Source: Alkalihalobacillus sp. YIM B00296 (GTDB lineage Bacteria; Bacillota; Bacilli; Bacillales; Fictibacillaceae). From it: DNA of 64,000 nucleotides. Below the pieces are notes generated by a model. That model did no database searches and was not told the DNA's origin. It was given only the letters and a program-made list of their open reading frames with translations. Of this stretch, positions 44,389 to 52,575 are shown piece by piece. Made by a program: the position numbers and the translations under genes. The stretch covers positions 1 through 64,000 of the forward strand of contig NZ_JAIBLJ010000008.1 of assembly GCF_020179385.1 (NCBI RefSeq), in the 5' to 3' direction. Each line of letters starts with the position of its first letter. Positions within the stretch are counted from its first letter, which is position 1.

Positions 44389-45747
44389 ATGTCCATGGTC
44401 ATGACCGAAAATGAATTGACACTCGCGATCATCCAAACATTGAAGGATGGAAAGAAGAATGCTTTTCAGGAGATTATGGAGGAGTTGCAACCATATGATA
44501 TGGCACAGCAATTCATCCATCTACCTCCAAAGCATCGTAATAAATTCCTGTTGTTCCTCTCGATCCAACAGTTGACGGAACTGATCCAGGATCTTGATAA
44601 AGAATACCAGCTTGAGGTTCTGCACAAGCTGGGGATTGAAAAATCTACGCAGGTACTTGATTTGATGGAAAATGATGATCTTGCGATGTTGCTGATCGAT
44701 CTTGATCCTAGCAAGATTGAAGAGCTGCTATCGGAAATGAAGGATGAAGAATCCGAGGTTGTTCAGAATCTGATGAACTATCCGCCTGAGACGGCAGGAA
44801 GGATCATGAACAACCGGTATGTTTGGATCCCCAAACAATATTCGGTCCGTGAATCAGTCGATAAATTGAAACATTTTGCTGAACTGGCTGAATACCTGAA
44901 CTATCTATATGTCATTGATAAGGGCAAGAAGCTTGTTGGTGTCGTCTCCTATAAAGATCTGTTATTGGCGGATCTCTATGACAAGATTGAAGATATCATG
45001 TACAGCCGTGTTGTGAAAGTGGATGTACATACGGATCAGGAAGAGGTTGCGAAATTCATCAGCCGTTATGACTTTGTCACCATTCCTGTGGTTGAAGAGG
45101 ATGATAAATTGGTCGGAGTCGTGACTGTCGATGATATTATCGATGTCGTCATCCGAGAAGCGAATGAAGATATTGAAAAGTTGTCTGCCTCTGGTAAAGC
45201 GATCGACTTTAACACCAGGCCTATAGTTGCAGCGTATCGGCGCTTGCCATGGTTGATTTTGCTCTTATTCATCGGATTGATTTCCGGAAGTATCATCAGC
45301 GGTTTCGAAGCAACATTGGAACAAGTTGTTGCACTGACTTTTTTCATGCCGATGATTGCCGGAATGACAGGAAACACAGGAACGCAATCACTTGCCGTAG
45401 TAGTAAGGGGGCTTGTTTCAGAGGATCTGAACATTCGGGAGGTCATTAAACTGATTTTCCGGGAATTATGGGTGGGCATGCTCATTGGTATCACATGTGG
45501 AATACTGATTTCGATCATCGCATACATTTGGCGTGGAAATCTTACTTTAGGCGTGGTGGTCGGAAGCTCATTGCTGTTGACGTTGATTATCGGGACACTG
45601 GCAGGTACGATCATCCCTTTGATTTTATACAAACTGAAGGTAGATCCGGCTGTTGCTTCCGGACCGTTGATCACAACGATCAATGATATCTTGTCGCTTT
45701 TGATCTATTTCGGGATTGCAACTGCATTCATAACAAGGCTATCTTGA
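44389..45747 (+). CDS. mgtE: magnesium transporter MgtE, 452 aa
   Basis: The cytosolic N domain (about 1-130) has MNYPPETAGRIMNNRYVWIP. A CBS pair (135-255) is marked by VGVVSYKDLLLAD and VGVVTVDDIIDVV. Five membrane helices follow, with FFMPMIAGMTGNTGTQSLAV forming the Mg2+ site/pore. It imports Mg2+ with gating by cytosolic Mg2+ on the N/CBS domains. Only 118 bp lie upstream; no M-box riboswitch was seen. Terminator at 45784. Confidence 0.95.
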   Translation: MSMVMTENELTLAIIQTLKDGKKNAFQEIMEELQPYDMAQQFIHLPPKHRNKFLLFLSIQQLTELIQDLDKEYQLEVLHKLGIEKSTQVLDLMENDDLAMLLIDLDPSKIEELLSEMKDEESEVVQNLMNYPPETAGRIMNNRYVWIPKQYSVRESVDKLKHFAELAEYLNYLYVIDKGKKLVGVVSYKDLLLADLYDKIEDIMYSRVVKVDVHTDQEEVAKFISRYDFVTIPVVEEDDKLVGVVTVDDIIDVVIREANEDIEKLSASGKAIDFNTRPIVAAYRRLPWLILLLFIGLISGSIISGFEATLEQVVALTFFMPMIAGMTGNTGTQSLAVVVRGLVSEDLNIREVIKLIFRELWVGMLIGITCGILISIIAYIWRGNLTLGVVVGSSLLLTLIIGTLAGTIIPLILYKLKVDPAVASGPLITTINDILSLLIYFGIATAFITRLS

Positions 45748-45783
45748 TTTTTAAAAGGGTGATCGAAAAGCCTTTTTAAGGAG

Positions 45784-45822
45784 AAAACCCAGGAAGAAAT
45801 AGTGATTCTTCCTGGGTTTTTC
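45784..45822 (+). terminator. terminator of mgtE
   Basis: AAAACCCAGGAAGAA/TTCTTCCTGGGTTTT perfect stem with a T-run. Confidence 0.92.
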
Positions 45823-45888
45823 TTGTTCTGAAGATCGGTTTGTTCTGTTGGTTCAGTCTATACAGTTGCTTATAGTTGTGCAAAAATT

Positions 45889-45978
45889 ATAGAGGACACC
45901 TATTCTGCTATTCGTGATAAACAGGGGTTTTTAATAGAGGACATTTGTCCGCTATCCGGAGTAAAAACCGCTGATTTT
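45889..45978. repeat. two ~45-bp degenerate direct repeats
   Basis: Units begin ATAGAGGACA at 45889 and 45934 and share TCCGCTATCCG/TCTGCTATTCG-type cores. A third weak copy continues to 46010. Confidence 0.5.
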
Positions 45979-46030
45979 TTTCAGCAAATAAGGTCTCCTG
46001 TGTCCGCTAAAGTTTTGCGGATCACAAACA

Positions 46031-46087
46031 GCCTCCTCGTCGGACTTCCAGTGACCTTCGTGGCTGAACAGGGCGATTGCGCTTTTG
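46031..46087 (+). repeat. fragment of dispersed element R1
   Basis: It matches the right-hand third of the full copies (CTTCCAGTG, CTTCGTGGCTGA, CAGGGCG). It abuts the cotH stop codon. Confidence 0.65.
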
Positions 46088-46088
46088 T

Positions 46089-47174
46089 TTAAATTAAATC
46101 GGAAAGGTGGTTTCGTAAATAGCGGTTACGTTCTTTAATATAGCCTAAAATGAATTCTGGTTCGCTGTAAAATTGCTTCACGGTTCCCTTCAGGTGAGGA
46201 TCTTTCTTTATATGAGGTTCGATCTGTCGGTACATTTTGCGTATGTTCTTTCCAAGATATTCAGGGGTGAACTGGTTCTGAAGTATTTTTTTAAGAATCA
46301 GGAAGTATTGACCCCTGAATGACGAAACATCGAGAAGCCGCGCCGTCAAGGTGTTATAACCCTGGATCGGAATGTAGTCGTAATCCATCTCCTCCCCGTG
46401 GATATCCCGTCCGAACGTAGCATCATAATCCCATGGGATGATTTCGAATAAACCGGTATCACTACGGCGGTACAGCGCATAATTGTGGATGAACCCGTCG
46501 AAGTTCTGCGTACAGACGACGCCCGCGAGCCATCTTAAGTATTTATCCACATCCAAGTACCGGTGGATTTCCGTTTCAAAGTCTTTCTGGGATATCGTAT
46601 TGATCTGATAAACGAAATTCGCCAACTTGGCTGTGTCCCGATCATCTCCCTCTTTACGGCTGTATCCTGACTCGAAGCGTTGTTTGATATCCTCAAGGAC
46701 CGGACTCATCAAGGAGAAATTCGCATTATCATTTTCCGCATAAAAAATAGGACCCTTCGGTAAATTCCTGCTCTTTAATAAGTAGCGGTCAACAGATTCA
46801 AGCTGGAGGTAGATCCCCTGGAATTCACCATTGATCGTCAAAAGCACATGGTTAGACCTGGGGGATAGGACCCCGATTGAAGAAAAGAAATCAAGAGAGA
46901 GCTTGTTCCGCATCAGTGATTTATCGATGTACTCAGCATTCAGGTGGAGTTCCTTGATACCTGAAGTCACTTTTGGGAAAATGAACTGGTAGGACTTCTT
47001 GGTCATCTTGCGGATATGAGCTCCACGGTAAAGAAAATCGATATCATAGACGTTATCGCTGATCACCAATTCTGCCTCTACGGGATCCTCTGACCGGAAA
47101 TCTTTTTTAAAGCGCTGATAAACATCATTATCAATGTAAATTTCGTAGCTTGACATGTCCTTATCGCTTCTCAT
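46089..47174 (-). CDS. cotH: CotH-family spore coat protein kinase, 361 aa
   Basis: The atypical kinase CotH phosphorylates serines of CotB and CotG in sporangia. Family motifs: DIDFLYRGAHIRKMTKKSYQ near residue 50, LMRNKLSLDFFSSIG, GEFQGIYLQLESVDRYLLKS, and the catalytic segment FEIIPWDYDATFGRDIHGEE. AAAGGA precedes ATG 47174. A sigma-K-like CATATAGTG word lies upstream at about 47208 on this strand. Its likely substrate, the Ser/Lys repeat CotB-like protein, is 4.3 kb away. Confidence 0.9.
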   Translation of the reverse strand: MRSDKDMSSYEIYIDNDVYQRFKKDFRSEDPVEAELVISDNVYDIDFLYRGAHIRKMTKKSYQFIFPKVTSGIKELHLNAEYIDKSLMRNKLSLDFFSSIGVLSPRSNHVLLTINGEFQGIYLQLESVDRYLLKSRNLPKGPIFYAENDNANFSLMSPVLEDIKQRFESGYSRKEGDDRDTAKLANFVYQINTISQKDFETEIHRYLDVDKYLRWLAGVVCTQNFDGFIHNYALYRRSDTGLFEIIPWDYDATFGRDIHGEEMDYDYIPIQGYNTLTARLLDVSSFRGQYFLILKKILQNQFTPEYLGKNIRKMYRQIEPHIKKDPHLKGTVKQFYSEPEFILGYIKERNRYLRNHLSDLI

Positions 47175-47467
47175 CCAATCTTCCTTTACACTTTTCTACT
47201 CCTATCACTATATGAAAAAGGTGTGAATGCGTACCTGTTTATCAGTGGACACCAGATGGGGTATCGCCAACCAAGAACCGAAAAATCCTGATCAGGAGGA
47301 AATTGGAAAATGATGTTTTGTCGTAAACTTACGATACTCTTCGAATCCCTTTAAAAAATAATCTTCCTGAAAACACTGGTGTCTGGTAGAATAAGGAAGG
47401 TTGTGGTTTCAATGAAACAAATAATCTGTTTTGGACGTTTAATAATGAAAACAAAGGTGAAAGAAAC

Positions 47468-48205
47468 ATGCAAACGGCCCTGTTAACCGTCGCCATAGGA
47501 TTGGTTCTTTTTCTACTCTATGGTATCCTTCCGACGGTCTTTTTACGAATATTTATAATAGGTATGGTAAAAAAAGGTGAAAATAGGCAGACACTGGCTT
47601 TGACGTTCGACGACGGTCCCCATCCGTTCTATACACCACGAGTATTGGATTTATTGAAAAAATACGATGTGAAAGCGACATTCTTTGTTGTTGCGGAAAA
47701 AGCTGTGAAGCATCATGAGCTTATCAAACGGATGCATCAGGAAGGGCATACAGTAGGGATCCATCACTATAACCATACCAACAGCTGGTTTTTGACACCA
47801 TTGGCGACAAAACGTGAGATCCATGAAAGCGCGAAAATCATCAGGAATCTCATCGGTGTAAGACCGTCTTTTTATCGCCCACCATATGGACGGTTCAATG
47901 TGTTCACGATGTGGTTTGCGAGAGATTATTCGATCGTGCTTTGGTCTGCCATTTTTCAGGATTGGAAAAAGGGGCAGGATTCGATAAACTTAAAAGAGCG
48001 TCTTGTAGGACGACTTTCAGATGGTCAAATCTATCTTCTCCATGACGATGGGGAGAACAACGGGGCGGATTCAGATGCACCTGAACAAATGATCGAAGCT
48101 TTGAGAGGATTCCTTCCGTACCTTCGATCTAACGGGTTTCGTGGCGTTTCATTAGAGGAACACTTGAATATTCACGTGACAAAAGAACAGAAGAGGTCTG
48201 TATGA
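47468..48205 (+). CDS. membrane-anchored polysaccharide deacetylase (NodB/CE4), 245 aa
   Basis: An N-terminal helix (LLTVAIGLVLFLLYGILPTV) anchors the domain. Motif 1 TFDDGPHPFYT carries Asp48-Asp49, motif 2 HTVGIHHYNHTN gives the metal His pair, and RPPYGRFN is motif 3; C-terminal LLHDDG replaces the typical LxxH motif segment. It removes acetyl groups from a glycan outside the membrane. It overlaps the DedA gene by 4 nt, and a glycosyltransferase follows, so a glycolipid or wall polymer is the likely target (inferred). Confidence 0.88.
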   Translation: MQTALLTVAIGLVLFLLYGILPTVFLRIFIIGMVKKGENRQTLALTFDDGPHPFYTPRVLDLLKKYDVKATFFVVAEKAVKHHELIKRMHQEGHTVGIHHYNHTNSWFLTPLATKREIHESAKIIRNLIGVRPSFYRPPYGRFNVFTMWFARDYSIVLWSAIFQDWKKGQDSINLKERLVGRLSDGQIYLLHDDGENNGADSDAPEQMIEALRGFLPYLRSNGFRGVSLEEHLNIHVTKEQKRSV

Positions 48206-48792
48206 ATATTGAGAACATGACAGCTGCTATTGAGAACTTTGGTTATTGGATTATTTTGTTAACACTATTTTGCGGTGTTGTCGGCATTCCAGCACCGGAA
48301 GAGACATTCCTGGTGTTGATTGGCATGCTCACCGCCCAGCATCACTTACTTTTAATTTGGACAGTGATCAGTGCTTTCAGCGGAAGCCTATCTGGAATGC
48401 TAGTAGCCTACATGGCCGGTCGTTTTCTCGGTATTCCATTTCTTAATAAATACGGCCGATATTTAAAAATAACGCCTGAACATTGGGAGAAGGCAAGCAC
48501 CCAATTCCGACGATATGGAACCTTGACCATTTTATTCGGATTGTTCATCCCGGGGGTAAGACAGCTTGCTCCATATATTGCAGGTACAAGCCGTTACCCA
48601 TTTCCAGTGTATGTCGCCTATTCGATCATCGGTAGTGCGCTTTGGGCGATCAGCTATATTTTTGTCGGTTTCTATATTGGTGACCAAATCCCTATCCAAT
48701 ACTTGCCGTGGCTCGGAGTGGCAGCACTGGTGCTCTTCATAGGAGCGATTTTCATCAAGAAAAAGAGCTTGAAAGGAGGGAGCCGAGCATGA
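48202..48792 (+). CDS. DedA-family membrane protein, 196 aa
   Basis: SNARE-associated/VTT-like fold with GVVGIPAPEETFLVLIG at the N-terminus and the signature FGLFIPGVRQLAPYIAGTSR with the conserved Arg and Gly. Four to six helices. DedA proteins flip lipids such as polyprenyl phosphate or phosphatidylethanolamine. It overlaps both neighbours (4 nt upstream and the glycosyltransferase start at 48789), indicating tight translational coupling. Confidence 0.9.
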   Translation: MNIENMTAAIENFGYWIILLTLFCGVVGIPAPEETFLVLIGMLTAQHHLLLIWTVISAFSGSLSGMLVAYMAGRFLGIPFLNKYGRYLKITPEHWEKASTQFRRYGTLTILFGLFIPGVRQLAPYIAGTSRYPFPVYVAYSIIGSALWAISYIFVGFYIGDQIPIQYLPWLGVAALVLFIGAIFIKKKSLKGGSRA

Positions 48793-49919
48793 GGAAAATA
48801 TTGTTTTTACCTTTGTTCCAGATGCCGTCTGGACACCACCGGGCAGCAGATGCGCTAATTGACTCCATTCAAGGTTCAGATCAAACGATCACTTGCAGGA
48901 AGGTTGATTTTCTCAGCTATTGGAATGAGCAGCTGGAAAAAACGATCGGGAATGTGTATTTGAAATGGATCAGCTCACTCCCGAAAACGTACCATTGGGT
49001 GTACAAGCGTTTCATGTATGAGCCGAAGAATCCACAGAATAACATGTCGATCGATTATGTGCAGATGCTTGGTTTCGAAACGAAAATGCTGGAGTTGTTG
49101 AAAGAAGAGAAACCCGATCTGATCGTTTGCACACATTGTTTTCCGTCTGCTATCGTAAGCAGATTGAAACGGAAGAATCAAATCGCTATTCCCGTAGTGA
49201 ATGTGTATACGGACTTTTTTGTCAATGGCATCTGGGGTAAGAACCACATCGATCTTCATCTCGTCAATGATAAAACGATGAAAAGAGTCCTGATCGAGAA
49301 GTATGATGTAGATGAGGAACAAATCTCGATCACTGGAATCCCGACAAGTGATGAAATGGTCTCCTTAACAACTCGCTTTCCGTCGGAAAAAAAGCATATT
49401 CTTGTAGCGGGAGGCAGCATCGGAATAGGGAACATCCTCCCTTATTTGAGAAGCATCAGGGAAAATGCGCGTTATCGATATACTGTCTTATGCGGAAAAA
49501 ACGATAAGCTGTTTAAAGAATTGGAATCCTGGAATCTCTCACATATCCAGCCGAAAGGATATATCGAGTGCAGGGAAGAGATGAACAGGCTCTATGAACA
49601 GGCTGATGCCATCATTACCAAGCCGGGCGGTATCACGATCAGTGAAGCTTTGAAAAAGCGACTGCTCATTTTCGTGCACTCCGCGTTACCAGGGCAGGAG
49701 CAATACAACTTAAAAGGTTTGAAGGAGAAAGGGCTGATCATGGAGCTTAAGGAGCAACCATCTGAAAACGAAATTGCACTTATACTTGAAAACGAGTGGT
49801 GGAGGAAGCAGATCTTCAGCAGGATGGATGACTATCTGACGGCTACAGAAAGTTCAGCCATGAATGAAATCGTCAAGTTGATGGATGCTCCGGCTGTGCT
49901 CAATATGCAACCGGGTTAA
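48789..49919 (+). CDS. MGDG-synthase/UgtP-type glycosyltransferase, 376 aa
   Basis: Paralogue of the protein at 8684-9775: LFLPLFQMPSGHHRAADALI at the start, IVCTHCFPSAIVSRL, VVNVYTDFFVNGIWGKNHID and the donor-site KPGGITISEALKKRLLIFVH with ALPGQEQYN. AAAGGAGGG precedes ATG 48789, which overlaps the DedA stop. It probably glycosylates a lipid acceptor that DedA then flips and the deacetylase modifies (inference from operon order). Confidence 0.9.
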   Translation: MRKILFLPLFQMPSGHHRAADALIDSIQGSDQTITCRKVDFLSYWNEQLEKTIGNVYLKWISSLPKTYHWVYKRFMYEPKNPQNNMSIDYVQMLGFETKMLELLKEEKPDLIVCTHCFPSAIVSRLKRKNQIAIPVVNVYTDFFVNGIWGKNHIDLHLVNDKTMKRVLIEKYDVDEEQISITGIPTSDEMVSLTTRFPSEKKHILVAGGSIGIGNILPYLRSIRENARYRYTVLCGKNDKLFKELESWNLSHIQPKGYIECREEMNRLYEQADAIITKPGGITISEALKKRLLIFVHSALPGQEQYNLKGLKEKGLIMELKEQPSENEIALILENEWWRKQIFSRMDDYLTATESSAMNEIVKLMDAPAVLNMQPG

Positions 49920-49930
49920 AGGGATTATAA

Positions 49931-50003
49931 GGAGCTGTCCAATGATCATGAGACACCACTAGATAACGTTGAGTGTCATAACATATAGGACAGCTCTTTT
50001 TCT
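49931..50003 (+). terminator. long two-part hairpin with T-run
   Basis: GGAGCTGTCC/GGACAGCTC outer stem and GAGACACCA/TGAGTGTC-type inner stem, then five T. The core is similar to the element at 28121. Confidence 0.75.
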
Positions 50004-50039
50004 TAAGTTGATTAAAAACATCGGTAGGGGGAGAGGTTG

Positions 50040-50879
50040 TTGAAGAATCGTCTAAGTGTTTCCGGAAGTACGATCATGTCTGATCCCGCTCAATTTGAAA
50101 GGTTGTTTTGGGATGGGATAGGGGATATTGAGATTGGGGAATTTGATGATCTATCATCGTTTGATCGATTCTTGAAATTATGCAAAGAAAAGAATGCGAA
50201 TTTTGGTATCCATTCTCCGCTTTTCAGGAATGAGAGCAAATACGACCTGATTGAAAAAGTCCAAATGGAGCCGGAAGATGCCTGGGTGCAATTTGAAAAA
50301 GAGGCCGAAAAACTATCCAGCCTCGGCGCAGAATATCTACTTGTCCATTTTCCTTACTTTAAAAGTAAAAAGGCTGAAGATGTGGCACATTCACTGATCG
50401 AAAAAGGATTGAAAAGGCTGAACATTATCCAAGAAAAATACGGAATGCCTATCGTGTGTGAACCGAAGCTCGGTTTACATCGTTCCCCTGATGGCATCCG
50501 GTATCTGCATCAGTTTCCTGAAGAGACGTGGAAAAAGTATGGATTGAAACTTTGTATCGATATCGGTGATTATTTGATCGCAGCCGGAAAGCATGCAATG
50601 GATTACATCACGAAATGGGATAAACAAATTCATGTGGCCCATATACATAACGTCGCATTCACGGGTGATAAATATATTTGGACACCTGTCCATCCATCCT
50701 ATGAGAACAATCTTAAGCATTACGAGCTGGAACCGATTCTTCGTTACCTTGCAGGGATCGGGGGCATCAGGTTCGTATTCGAGCATACTCCGCACATGAC
50801 CCCAAATGATACGTTCGTTGCAGAGGGTTATGAGTGGGTGAAAGAGATCATAGATGATGAGGCTTGCCGAGCGAGGTAG
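50040..50879 (+). CDS. TIM-barrel sugar-phosphate isomerase/AP-endonuclease-2-like protein, 279 aa
   Basis: Xylose-isomerase-like fold: NFGIHSPLFRNES, EYLLVHFPYFKSK, PIVCEPKLGLHRSPDG, KLCIDIGDYLIAAGKH, VAHIHNVAFTG and FVFEHTPHMT, which place the His/Glu/Asp metal ligands of this superfamily. TTG 50040 with AGGGGGAG upstream is preferred (TTG 50037 also in frame). Monocistronic, with a hairpin overlapping the stop. It may be a sugar isomerase or epimerase; substrate unknown. Confidence 0.8.
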   Translation: MKNRLSVSGSTIMSDPAQFERLFWDGIGDIEIGEFDDLSSFDRFLKLCKEKNANFGIHSPLFRNESKYDLIEKVQMEPEDAWVQFEKEAEKLSSLGAEYLLVHFPYFKSKKAEDVAHSLIEKGLKRLNIIQEKYGMPIVCEPKLGLHRSPDGIRYLHQFPEETWKKYGLKLCIDIGDYLIAAGKHAMDYITKWDKQIHVAHIHNVAFTGDKYIWTPVHPSYENNLKHYELEPILRYLAGIGGIRFVFEHTPHMTPNDTFVAEGYEWVKEIIDDEACRAR

Positions 50880-50973
50880 GCCTTTTTTGCTATTTGGCGT
50901 GATTAGCTGGAAATCGCGTGAATATCCAGGGAACCCGCGTGATTCTGATTCCTACAACCAGTTCCATTCTAAA

Positions 50974-51150
50974 AGAAAAGCGCAAACGCCCTGATCAACC
51001 ACGAAGGGCACTGGAAGTCCGACAAGGAGGCTCGAACCAAACAAAGTTCGGTTCTGCGTGGGTAAACACTTCGACCTAAATCAATGTGTCGACCTCGGCA
51101 GGAGGACTGAAGTGATCCAAGAGGTTGGGCGTTGGAGCTGGACATTCCTT
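50974..51150 (-). repeat. dispersed element R1, full copy B (~177 bp)
   Basis: The reverse complement aligns throughout with 13681-13849, including an uninterrupted identical block around CACGCAGAACCGAACTTTG and GGTTCGAGCCTCCT. Lies between the TIM-barrel gene and the MFS terminator. Confidence 0.8.
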
Positions 51151-51185
51151 CATTGAAAAAAATTCTATACTTTCTTTTTCTTTAC

Positions 51186-51210
51186 AAAAGGACGACGAGG
51201 TGTCGTCCTT
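51186..51210 (-). terminator. terminator of MFS gene
   Basis: AAGGACGAC/GTCGTCCTT with TTTTGT on the minus strand. Confidence 0.8.
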
Positions 51211-51216
51211 CCGCAA

Positions 51217-52476
51217 TCAAATAGCCTTTTCGGCGGTGATTTTTCCATTTACTGAACGCATTTGGATCGCCATTTTTGTAAAAACGATGCCTAATAGTGC
51301 AAAAACGAAATAGAGGACACCCATTCCGACTCCACCGATCGCCTCCCCTATGATGATTCCAAGTGCCCCGACCATCTTTCCGATCTGAAAGACAAATCCG
51401 TTAAAAGCCATATAAGCTCCACGGCGTGAATCGTCAACGATATCTGCAAGGATCGATTGACGCGTCGGAACGTACATCAACTCCCCGATCGAAAGGATGA
51501 GGACACCGAGTAGGAGGGTGGTGAAGTCATTTGAGAACGCTAGGACTCCATAACCGAGCCCGAACAAGATGAATCCTATATACATGATCGGCTGTTCACG
51601 TTTATTACGGATCCATTTTGCCACAAGCCCTGTAAATAGCACGATGATGATCGTATTTTCGACTGTCAACAGGCTGAGCAGCTTAACTCCGTCGATCGAA
51701 AAGTCCAGACCGCCTAAAAAGGAGTACGTTTTCGGAATGATCTCATCTTCCAGTCGTACAGCGATGAAATTGTTACGCTGGAACTCGATTGACAACACCG
51801 CGATCCCTCCGATTATGAACATCACAAAAGGGAGATCTGTAATGACCGTCTTATAGCTTTGTAAAATCGGCTTGATCCCGTATGGTTTCGTTGTCGTGCT
51901 TTTTGGCGTATAGGTTTCCTTGATGAGGGTGGCTGTCATCCAGAGCGTCACCAGTGACATCAGGAATAGGGCAAGCAACAATTCGAAAAAGTGTGTTTTA
52001 TACAGGAAGCCTCCGACAATTAAACCAAGCATCAAAGACATGTTCACGGCCCAGTAATTGATGGCATACATGAAGGCGCGGGTTTCTTTTGTGCTGACAT
52101 CGATCAACATCGCTTCAGCAGCCGGATTGACAAGGCCTGATGCAATTCCGATGATCGCCATCATGGCAAAGGTCATCCATGGAGAGGAGTACCAGGGCGA
52201 GTTGGCGAGGATCATGCCGACAAAGCCGATCACTTTCATCCATTCACCGGTCACCATCAACTTTTTTCGACCTAAAATGTCGGCTAAATACCCACCATAC
52301 AATCCTGCGATGAACTGGATGATGACGTTGATCAATAACAATGTCCCTGCCCAGAAGGCATTGATGGCATTAGTAAAATAAATCGCCATGAAAGGAAAGA
52401 TCATGGAACCGATCAGTCTGCTTAAAAAAGAGGTGTAGATACGTATTCGAATATTCGGATGTAATTCTTTCAACAT
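51217..52476 (-). CDS. MFS transporter, 419 aa
   Basis: Twelve helices; the loop 2-3 signature GGYLADILGRKKLMVTGE is intact and its relative RGAYMAFNGFVFQIGKM is in the second half. AAGGAAGGGTG precedes ATG 52476; the longer frame to 52509 overlaps this site. It is divergent from an SgrR-like regulator. In E. coli SgrR neighbours the sugar exporter SetA, so a sugar or sugar-phosphate-stress efflux role is suggested but not shown. Confidence 0.88.
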   Translation of the reverse strand: MLKELHPNIRIRIYTSFLSRLIGSMIFPFMAIYFTNAINAFWAGTLLLINVIIQFIAGLYGGYLADILGRKKLMVTGEWMKVIGFVGMILANSPWYSSPWMTFAMMAIIGIASGLVNPAAEAMLIDVSTKETRAFMYAINYWAVNMSLMLGLIVGGFLYKTHFFELLLALFLMSLVTLWMTATLIKETYTPKSTTTKPYGIKPILQSYKTVITDLPFVMFIIGGIAVLSIEFQRNNFIAVRLEDEIIPKTYSFLGGLDFSIDGVKLLSLLTVENTIIIVLFTGLVAKWIRNKREQPIMYIGFILFGLGYGVLAFSNDFTTLLLGVLILSIGELMYVPTRQSILADIVDDSRRGAYMAFNGFVFQIGKMVGALGIIIGEAIGGVGMGVLYFVFALLGIVFTKMAIQMRSVNGKITAEKAI

Positions 52477-52514
52477 AGTTTTTTCACCCTTCCTTCTCTC
52501 ATTTTGCAATTCCT

Positions 52515-52560
52515 AAAAGGGGATAAAAAGGGTATAATGCTATTAATTATGTCCCCTTTT
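52515..52560. promoter_or_regulatory. inverted repeat flanking TATAAT in divergent MFS/sgrR region
   Basis: AAAAGGGGA (52515-52523) and TCCCCTTTT (52552-52560) are perfect inverse arms 28 bp apart, with TATAAT at 52533-52538 between them. It is a likely operator overlapping the sgrR-like promoter; binding is inferred. Confidence 0.55.
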
Positions 52561-52575
52561 CAGGAGGTGAGTGAG

